A stretch of 64,000 nucleotides of DNA from contig NC_057825.1 of NCBI RefSeq assembly GCF_910594005.1, positions 49,011,037 to 49,075,036 of the forward strand. The letters run 5' to 3'. The DNA is from Cervus elaphus (lineage: Eukaryota; Chordata; Mammalia; Artiodactyla; Cervidae). The position numbers and the translations under genes are program-made. Positions within the stretch are counted from its first letter, which is position 1. Each line of letters begins with the position of its first letter. The notes below the pieces were generated by a model. It had not been told where the DNA came from, did no database searches, and saw only the letters and a program-made list of their open reading frames with translations. Below are positions 55,993-64,000 of the stretch, piece by piece.

Positions 55993-58900
55993 CTGTGGGA
56001 AACAGTACACAATGATAATGAGAAAGCAAGGGGGGGTAAATCTATTAGACAATCATTGAAGCAGCATTTATTGGGGTGTTATTGTGTGAGTGTGGTCTTC
56101 AAACTTACCCAGTAAATACATGCTTATCACCAGCTTTCAAAGTAGTTCATTAAAGAAAAATCACCACAAAATTAATTCCTGATAATCTAATAACAGGTTG
56201 TGCCTTCTGACTCTTTCCACCCCTTAAAAGACCTTTCCCATGGAGCAAGGGGGAGGAAAAAAACAGGTAAATGAAGAGCCATCTTTTCAGTATTCAGGTC
56301 CAAATGTCTACTTCTCTCAGGAAAACATTCTTTTCCTTAAAGAATTATTTCATTCATTAAGAGAAAAGTAGAAATTTTCATAGTGTTGCCAATCAAAGTG
56401 GTTCTCTACTTTTATTTTCAGCAAAGCTAAACCTACTGCATATTGAAATTGTATCTTGATATGCAGAGACCCAAAAAATGAAATGCTGGCACACTTAACT
56501 GATTTTGTTCATTTCACTTTCTTAATATTGGCTGTGCACACAGGCAGACAGTCATGTGAGATAGTTATGATTATTTGGATGAAGGAAAATATGATATTTT
56601 GCATAATATGATGAGAAAATACTAACTGGAAAACTGAAAGAAAATAGAAATTCAATCCTAGTCTTATTTTCTTCTCTTTAGTATGGTGCTCTGTGTACAA
56701 TTCATACCTGTCCATTGTGATGCAATGAAATGCTTTTAAGTTGTGTGGTATTTGGAAAGCAAACCCTACTTTAATTTCTTGCCATTAGAATACCTCCTGT
56801 ACTTAAAATTCTTACTAAAATGATATATTAAAAACAAAAGTAACATATTTTTATTTGCTTTAATCAATGAAACACATAATAAAATGGTAAATACTAAATA
56901 TTAAGAATTTAAATGAAAATACTAAAAAAGGTTTGGATAAACATGCAGAAAAGGCATAACAAATTCAAAAATTATAATTTTAAATTATAATTTACAAAGA
57001 AAATTACTTATTTTATAGATGAAAAAGCTGAGTTGGAAGAAAGAAATTTATTTGACTAAGGTACCTTGACAAGTAAATAGACTTGAGATTGCGTAAGGCC
57101 AATTTCATGAAGTCGCACTGTTCCTTTTTTCTTAAGGTGTTATTATTTGTAACACATTCTCTTTGCCAAATGGATTTCATCTCTTTTCTCTAAAAGATGA
57201 AATTTTTCCAGAATTTCTTATAAACCTTAATCTGGCCCTCCTAGATATTTTACATTTTAATGTTTCCACATTTACTGGGTATGTGATTGAGTGTGACTAA
57301 AGCAGGTGAGTCTGCTTGACTTCACCTGCACAGGCCTTTCAGTTTTATATTTTATACCATTACTCAAGCAGGAAGGCACCTCTGCTTTCTGCCTCTTATT
57401 TTCTCCACCTGCACTAAGAAGTAAAGACTGATTTAAATGTTGTTGCCCTTGTATAGCCTTCACTTTTCCTCCTGGTCAAAGTAAGTTAAATCTTCTTCTT
57501 TACTGGCTCAACCAGTACCCCTTTTCCAGTCAAGTAAAGGCAGAGATGTTGGATGAATTCCTTGGAATTGCAGTCTGAGGTCAGGTGGCCATTGTTTATG
57601 GAAAGGCCACAGAACGGGGAGCCGGGGGTGGTTGTTTTACAATACAGCAACCTGGGAAGAAGCCAAAATTAGGCAATGACTCATCAACCCCAGATGGTTA
57701 GGCTTTGAGGAAAGGTACAAACTAGAGGCGTCAGTCGGATCAGAACAAATGGTTTGAAACAGAGGAGAGAGATGGCAGCTGAAGAAAGAAGCACTGAACC
57801 AGAGAAAATTCTTAGCCTGTCTGCAGACTTGGTGGGGAAGAAGGTAGGCATTACAGACACTGACCTGGGAAAGACAGGAGACCTTTTTTCAGACATCATG
57901 TAGTGCTGCTTATACCATTTACATATAGTAGGTAAATAAGTTCTTATCTGATAAATGTCAATGTCTTCAGAGTTACGTTTTTGTATATTCTTCTTTGTAT
58001 CTTTTCTTCACTACAGTGTAGTGAAGTATATAGTATAGTATAATGTCTGACATCATAATTGCTAGGTAAATATTTGCTTCATTTATTTAGTAAACGTTGA
58101 ACCCATTCTATATGTAAGTATGATATATTGACATTCCTAATTTTATAAATTCACTTAATCATTCATTTATTTAAAAGACCTACTAACTATATATTGGTAA
58201 TTATACAAAAAAGCAAAATTAGAGCTAATTTATCTGGAGGATAAAGCAAACAGTAAACTGTTGCTTTGGTTGCATTAGGTATGGTGACAGGTTTCTGTAC
58301 AGGTCATTATGGAAGCCCTTCTGGGAGTAGCTGTATTCTCAGGGAGTGGTTATGGTTAGAGTCCTTTTAAGCTGAGTGGAGGAATCTGCAGGAGGCTGCC
58401 AGAGAGTCATGGGGCATGAGTGCATGTAAATGTAGGGAGATGTTTTAGTAGGTGAATGTGCTGGGGATTGAGAAGGTAGGAGAGAGCAAATATGAAGAGG
58501 GTTCGGGTCCTGAAGGCATGGTGTACTAAAGCATTTGAACTTGATTCTTTGTCTTGAGAAGCACTGAACGATTTATAAAGGAATTCTAAGTGCATTTCTT
58601 TTGTTCTTCACTGATTTATTTTCTACCTAATTTTTAATGTCCTATCCCATATGTGTTTCTAGGAATCTGGTAGGTCTTAGAACATTAAACCATCCAAGAA
58701 TTAATGGAGAACTTGATACCATTGTCACAAATATAATCACCAAAGTCACTAACTTAATGGTTGTGTCTGCATTGGAAACACCATGTTCCTATTTAATGAC
58801 TTCTGGAGCAAATACAAATTTAGTGTCAGTTAGGCTTAGGCGACATATGTAGACTGAGACTTTTAGAAAATCTATTAAGGTACAAATAAAACATTATAAT

Positions 58901-59392
58901 TACTTCTCATGCCAAAGCTCTTTTGAAATTGAATGCATTGATATTTATTGTGGAGAAAACCAGGCCATAAATTCTAAAAACCCATTTTATTACTTTCTAA
59001 ATTAACACAGCTGAACTAAAATGAGGCCATGGTTTATAATGACTGGTTAAATTGCAGTAATGTGCTCTTGAACCCAGTAAATTGGAATCATTATGTACAA
59101 TTCTCACATTATAACAGCATTACTTTATAATACTTAGAGATTTTTATTCTATATCTTGACTTGTAAATGTTTTAAACCAGGACTTTCAACTGATGGATAA
59201 GTTTAAATTCACATGTGTCAATGATGTTGCCATTTATAATTAAGGACAGAACTTCAGGGTTTTTCCAGCTATCATTTGCTCCTGATATCTAAAGAAAGGT
59301 GGAATTGCTCTACTCTTCATTGGTATTCTGCAGATTTTATTCTTCAGGAATTTTTAATGAGCTAGAATTATATAAGAAAATGTGTCATTTTT
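55993..59392. other. Repeat-poor anonymous sequence
   Basis: About 3.4 kb without a recognised transposable element, the longest such stretch. AT-rich apart from 57540-57720. Short open frames (for example 58637-58852) have no family signature. No exon supported. Confidence 0.4.
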
Positions 59393-59559
59393 ATTTATTT
59401 TAAAAATGTTTATTTATTTGGCTCTTCCGGGTCTTAGTTGTGGCACCCAAACTCTAAGTTTGTGGCATGTGGCATCTAGTTCCCTGATCAGGGATCAAAC
59501 CTTGGCCCCTTGCATTGGAAGCACAGAGTCTTAGCCACTGGACCACCAGGGAAGTCCCA
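59393..59559 (-). mobile_element. CHR-1-type SINE, antisense
   Basis: A/T tail 'tttatttatttggctcttcc', 'tctagttccctgatcaggga / tcaaaccttggc' (B box) and 'cttagccactggaccaccag / ggaagtccc' (head), the compact CHR-1 structure. Confidence 0.9.
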
Positions 59560-59711
59560 GTATATGGTTTTGAATTATGACAGATGGATGTCTAATTAAC
59601 CCAGAGCAGATAGTTGCCTCTCCCAATCTATTATTTCTTGAAAGGTTTTCAAGAACATAGGTCCAGCACTCTCTGAAGTTGATCAATTTAGTGTTTTATT
59701 CCCCTAGTATC

Positions 59712-60134
59712 AGGTTTCATTCTGATGAGATAGCTTTGTTGCTATTCATTTACTTGATCCTGTGCAGCTCTTTGCAACCCCATGGACTGCAGCAGGCCAG
59801 GCTTCCCTGTCCTTCACTATCTCCCAGAGTTTGCTCACACTCATGTTCATTGAGTTGGTGATGCCACCTATCCATCTCATCCTCTGTCATCCCTTCTCCT
59901 TTTGCCTTCAGTCTTTCCCAGCATCAGGGTCTTTTCCATTGAGTCGACTGTTCACATCAGGTGGCCGAAGTACTGGGGCCTCAGCTTCAGCATCAGTCCT
60001 TCCAGTGAATATTCAGGGTTGATTTCCATTAGGGTTGACTGGTTTGATCCTGCAGTCCAAGGAACTCTCAAGAGTCTTTACCAGCACCACAATTCGAAAG
60101 CATCAATTTTTCAGCACTCAAGCTTCTTTATGGA
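59712..60134 (-). mobile_element. BovB 3' fragment with 9-bp TSD
   Basis: Antisense: 3' end 'gcagctctttgcaaccccat', then 'ctcccagagtttgctcacac', 'catcagggtcttttccattg', 'agggttgactggtttgatcc', stopping at 'cactcaagcttctttatgga'. Flanked by cctagtatc at 59703-59711 and 60135-60143. The 3' tail side (59712-59757) is diverged. Confidence 0.88.
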
Positions 60135-60143
60135 CCTAGTATC

Positions 60144-61325
60144 TCTTAAATTGTGTTCTGTAAGGACTTAATATCACAATCCTTGGTGTTTAAATAGATC
60201 CCAGGAATAATTTTTCTTTATGTATTTCTGGGATATAAAGTGAGATACTGTGCTGAAGCTTCTGTAAACACGGAGAAGCATTTTTCATGAATAACTTCAT
60301 AGAAAGTGTATGATCCAATTCAGATAAAGGAATTAAGATCCTGATGATGAAGTTTGCTGATTGTAACCTGTCAGTGTAGGAAGTATGATGGTACTTGTAG
60401 ATCCCACTGGGAATACTTCAGGCTAAATGTAGAATTCAAAGCACTTTTATAAATTGAAAAAGAGATGGGAAAATTTGATAGTAAATTTCATTGGGGGCAC
60501 ATTCAGGGAAGTACCCTGCAGAATAATAATAAGCTATGAATGTAGAAAATGAGAATGACTCACTATAAGTTTAATAAGTGAAAAGAGATCTGGAGATAAT
60601 AGTGAACTAAAATTGAAGATGAATTAGTCACTCTTTGCGTAGAACATGTAGATTAAGTGCTGCGCACAGTTACAAAGAAAATGAAACAGTATAATGCTGC
60701 CCTCAGGAGACCAATGAACTAATGAAAAAAATATAAATATGAAATATCCAAACTATAAAGTATGTATGTTGTTCTCATTCATACTTAGGGTAATTTTCCT
60801 ACTGTTGAGTGCCTATGTGGCTGGTTGAAAAGACCAAATGTTTAATGATTTTGCTCTACTTTATATCAGTACTGATAACAACCCAGTTCACTTTCTTCTG
60901 AGCTATCTCCTTGATGTGTATAACCTGGGAAAATGTGGGTCATTAAATCATTAGAAGCACTTGAATCTAGAGGATTATGTGCTATAATACGCTACTTGAA
61001 TTTTTTTGGCTTAAATTATTTCAGCATTTTAAAAGAAATCAGGCCTACTTTCTGTTTCTTTTTTAGAATTGATATCTCACCTTAGAAATGATATCCATCA
61101 TTCATGTAGTCACCCAAGTTTAAACTTAATTTTTGGCCACAACCCAGGCCATCTTATCAGCATATTCAGTCTGTTACTTAAAATTTTAGTTTCAGAATTG
61201 GAGAGGAACCTTAGAGTTCATGTAGTTCAATTATCGTCTGAAGTATGCATACCCTTTACAAGATTTCTGGTAAATATCCAGTGTGTTTTTCTAATATCTA
61301 GAATGACAGGTAACTTTTGAAGTCC
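60144..61325. other. Anonymous sequence
   Basis: No recognised repeat. 'aattggagaggaaccttaga' near 61195 is a phrase common in old mammalian repeats, but too short to call. Confidence 0.4.
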
Positions 61326-61326
61326 T

Positions 61327-61327
61327 T

Positions 61328-61364
<37 letters not shown>

Positions 61365-61391
61365 TATATATATACATATACATATATGTAT
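61327..61391. repeat. (TA)n(CA)n compound microsatellite
   Basis: About 12 TA units, acacacacac, then imperfect ta/ca blocks running into a BovA fragment. Confidence 0.95.
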
Positions 61392-61518
61392 GGTGATGGT
61401 TTAGTCACTCAGTCTTGTCTGACTCTTGGGACCTCATGGACTGTTAACTGCTAGGCTCCTCTGTTTATGGGATTTCCCAGGCAAGAATAGTGGAGTGGTT
61501 GTCATTTCCTTTTCCAGG
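61392..61518 (-). mobile_element. BovA-body SINE inside TA-rich microsatellite
   Basis: Antisense BovA body only ('ggtttagtcactcagtcttg', 'tgctaggctcctctgtttat', 'gtcatttccttttccaggaa'). The tRNA head is missing. TA-rich repeats lie on both sides (also 61536-61583), suggesting insertion into or beside a TA tract. Confidence 0.88.
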
Positions 61519-61535
61519 AATATAGTATAATACTT

Positions 61536-61583
61536 TATATATAAATTATTATATATATATGTGTGTGTATATATATATATATT
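61536..61583. repeat. (TA)n(TG)n microsatellite
   Basis: Imperfect tatata, gtgtgtgtat, then about 8 TA units. Confidence 0.93.
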
Positions 61584-61689
61584 CCTTTAGCATTTAACCT
61601 GGTTTTGATCGTTATCATGCCTGGATGTCTTCAAATAACCTCTTAACTGATCTTTCTCTTCTAGATTTTTTCTTTCTGAGAATATCTTC

Positions 61690-61965
61690 ACACAACTGTT
61701 TCAATAAAACTCCTAAAACACTTTGATCACATTGCTACCTTGATTCAGAAACCTTCAGTAATTCCCTGTAGCCTGCAGGATAAAGTCAGAACTCATTAGC
61801 TTGAAATAATCTAACCCACCATATGTTTCAGGGTTTAACTTCACCTTTTTCAGTTTTCCCAGCCTATCTTTTGAGCTTAGTTGGTCTGCTTACTCTCTCT
61901 TGCTAAAATTATATTATTCTTGTTCCAGTGCTATTGCTGATGCTGCTTGTCTTAATACTTCCTCG
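61690..61965 (+). repeat. L2 LINE fragment
   Basis: 'cacattgctaccttgattca', 'aaccttcagtaattccctgt', 'gcaggataaagtcagaactc' and 'ataatctaacccaccatatg' match the L2 coding 3' region ('cttcagtggctccccattgc', 'aggataaagtccaaactcct'). Confidence 0.7.
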
Positions 61966-62029
61966 TTCGCTACTACCCTCCTCTTATTTAAGTATTAACT
62001 ATATTTTAAGACTCAAGCTGACCTCGGAG

Positions 62030-62145
62030 AGACAGCAGTGAGTGGTGGTAAAGCAGGATCTTAGTTCCCTGCCTAGGAAGTGAATCTGGGAAGCCTGTAG
62101 GAAAACCAGGAATCCTAGCCACTAGACCACCAGGGGCTAGATGCT
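62030..62145 (-). repeat. tRNA-like SINE or LTR fragment, unassigned
   Basis: 'ggatcttagttccctgccta', 'ggaagtgaatctgggaagcc' and 'tagccactagaccaccaggg' recall the antisense tRNA head of a cetartiodactyl SINE, but the spacing differs from the CHR copies elsewhere in the window. Family not assigned. Confidence 0.45.
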
Positions 62146-62265
62146 GTAAGCAAAGCTGCCCTGGTGCTTGCCCCCATTGAAAACAAAAATATTTCAAGCA
62201 GGCAAAAACTATAAAAACACGTACAAAGTTTATTATTAGCACAACATAACATGTATAAGAGTGTG

Positions 62266-62970
62266 CAGTTCAGTTCAATTCAGTCGCTCAGTTGTGTCTC
62301 TCTTTGCGACCCCATGAACCATAGCACACCAGGCCTCCCTGTCCATCACCAACTCCCGGAGTTTACCCAAACTCATGTCCATTGAGTCGGTGGACCATCT
62401 CATCCTCTGTTGTCCCCTTCTTCTCCTGCCCTCAATCTTTCCTAGCATCAGTGTCTTTTCAAATGAGTCAGCTCTTTGCATCAGGTGCCCAAAGTATTGG
62501 AGTTTCAGCTTCAACATCAGTCCTTCTAATGAACACCCAGGACTGATCTCCTTTAGGATGGACTGGCTGGATCTCCTTGCAGTTCAAGGGACTCTCAAGA
62601 GTCTTCTCCAACACCACAGTTCAAAAGCATCAATTCTTCGGCGCTCAGCTTTCTTTTTAGTCCAACTCTCACATCCATACATGACCACTGGGAAAACCAT
62701 AGCCTTGACTAGATGGACCTTTGCTGGCAAAGTAATGTCTCTGCTTTTTAATATGCTGTCTAGGTTGGTCATAACTTTCTTTCCAAGGAGTAAGTGTCTT
62801 TTAATTTCATAGCTGAAATCACCATCTGCAGTGATCTTGGAGCCCCAAAAAATAAAGTCAGCCACTGTATCCCCATCTATTTGCCATGAAGTGATGGGAC
62901 CAGATGCTATGATCTTAGTTTTCTGAATGTTGAGCTTTAAACCAACTTTTTCACTCTCCTCTTTCACTTT
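62266..62970 (-). mobile_element. BovB 3' fragment, antisense, well preserved
   Basis: 3' end at left ('cagttcaattcagtcgctca'), running through the RT C-terminal region ('tcctccttgcagttcaaggg'-like) to 'ctcctctttcactttca'. The antisense frame 62584-62979 (131 residues, containing SRDITLPAKVHLVKAMVF) and 62275-62517 are open remnants. No clear TSD found. Abruptly 5'-truncated at 62970. Confidence 0.92.
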
Positions 62971-63182
62971 CAGAGACACAGTTTATTTAGACAGAAGTGA
63001 AACAGGAATATACACCCAGAGGGAAAGGGTGTAGGTGAACTCTTTGTTGAGGAGGAGTTCAGTAAAGAGGCAGTTAAACCATTTACATAGGGTTTTTTTT
63101 TTGCTCTTTGTTCACCTCTGGTCAATTATCTCACTTCTTTCTCACAATTGACCTATCTTAGGGCCTTCATCAATATGTGTGC

Positions 63183-63396
63183 GGGGCTTCCCTCATAGTT
63201 CAGTTGGTAAAGAATCTGCCTGCAATGCAGGGGACCCAGGTTTGATTCCTGAGTTGGGAAGATCCTCTGGAGAAGGAAATGGCAACCCACTCCAGTATTC
63301 CCGCCTGGAGAATCCCGTGGACAGAGGAGCCTGGCAGGCTGCAGTCCACGGGATTGCAAGAATCGGACATGACAGCGACTAAACCACCACCACCAC
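63183..63396 (+). mobile_element. Bov-tA SINE with 12-bp TSD
   Basis: Full-length sense copy from 'ggggcttccctcatagttca' with an (acc)n tail (aaaccaccaccaccac). Flanks caatatgtgtgc (63171-63182) and caatatctgtgc (63397-63408) differ at one base. Confidence 0.95.
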
Positions 63397-63408
63397 CAAT
63401 ATCTGTGC

Positions 63409-64000
63409 ACGTCTTTTTTCTAAGATGGATTCCAGTGTAAAGGCCTATGGGAAGTTGATACCACCTATTATGGTGTGGCGTCTCCCCCCTTGCTGACCCC
63501 CACGGAGCCTTCTTGTGCATATGCAGTCAGGGAGGTTTCCTTGACCTCAGGAGTGATTGACATGATTGTCTTATCTCTTTATTCCAGTAGAGCTTAGCTC
63601 CTGCCATTAACTTTATCCTTGAAGTGTCTAGGGATAACAAAGCTACAATTTACTTCACTTGATAAACTCCAGTTGTTCAATTCAGGGACCCATCTACCTC
63701 TTACCTCAAAGGCAGTCCTCTTTTGCATAACTCACTCCACACCATGGCCAGAACACTGTGGTGTTTTCTTTTCTGAACTCTTAGGGGTACTCATATTCAT
63801 CCTCATTCATTTGGTGCTTACTTATGAACTAGCTTGGCACAGTTCTCATATTGTTATATTGAAATGCAATCTCTCTTTTGTATTGATGTTTTAATTCATT
63901 TTCACATTTTAAAACTTGAGAATTTTCCAGGTTTATTTTATGAGTTGATATGATGTAGAACATATGGCTTTCTAACTGTATTCCACCAAATCTTAGGGAC
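63409..64000. other. Anonymous sequence
   Basis: No recognised repeat or exon to the end of the window. Confidence 0.45.

Noticed and set aside
57540..57720. Possible enhancer motifs (ccattgtttatgg; tgactcatc)
   Set aside because: Single short motif matches occur often by chance. There is no conservation or chromatin evidence to support a call.
58637..58852. 71-codon frame preceded by a splice-acceptor-like 'gtgtttctag'
   Set aside because: No donor, no protein similarity that I recognise, and no neighbouring exons. Chance is sufficient.
1..64000. Naming a species (for example cattle, sheep, goat, buffalo or deer)
   Set aside because: BovB, Bov-tA and CHR families are shared across ruminants. 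No species-diagnostic satellite or gene is present.

Overview
This window is from a ruminant (Pecora) nuclear chromosome. The diagnostic content is the RTE-type LINE BovB (about eight copies or fragments) and about 24 copies of the tRNA-headed SINE family Bov-tA/BovA, both characteristic of ruminants, plus cetartiodactyl CHR SINEs, L1 elements and older eutherian repeats (MIR, L2, Tigger, an ERVL-MaLR LTR). Species cannot be fixed from this sequence alone. No intact host gene, exon series, rRNA or functional tRNA gene is visible. The stretch reads as intergenic or intronic DNA, and by rough tally about half of it is recognisable transposable element.

Layout. 1-5.4 kb: an old L1 split by a near-complete antisense BovB, with SINEs in both. 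5.4-8.6 kb: mostly anonymous sequence with SINEs. 8.6-9.95 kb: a sense BovB with reverse-transcriptase reading frames. 10-25 kb: anonymous sequence with many Bov-tA SINEs, MIR and L2 relics, a composite SINE insertion at 15.0-15.5 kb and a poly(A)-only insertion at 16.1 kb. 25.5-29.4 kb: a decayed antisense C2H2 zinc-finger array, invaded by a Tigger DNA transposon, which was invaded by a 5'-inverted BovB and a SINE. 29.5-39.4 kb: anonymous sequence, a TA-flanked MITE split by a SINE, a solo MaLR LTR, and microsatellites. 39.4-45.35 kb: a retroelement pile-up, with an antisense BovB split by a young 5'-inverted L1, then 34 bp later a second 5'-inverted BovB. 45.35-52.6 kb: SINEs, then a compound old L1 with a CpG-rich 5' UTR. 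52.6-59.4 kb: the repeat-poorest part. 59.4-64 kb: further BovB, SINE, L2 and microsatellite sequence.

How it fits together. There is no pathway or operon here. The information lies in the order of insertions, which can be read from target-site duplications (TSDs) and split elements. The zinc-finger relic and old L1/Tigger/MIR/L2 elements are oldest, BovB and CHR intermediate, and Bov-tA SINEs and the 40.4-42.6 kb L1 youngest. I see no evidence of a previously undescribed functional system. The notable points are structural: three twin-primed (5'-inverted) LINE insertions, a SINE unit that probably carried a 3' transduction, a tail-only insertion, and the zinc-finger fossil.
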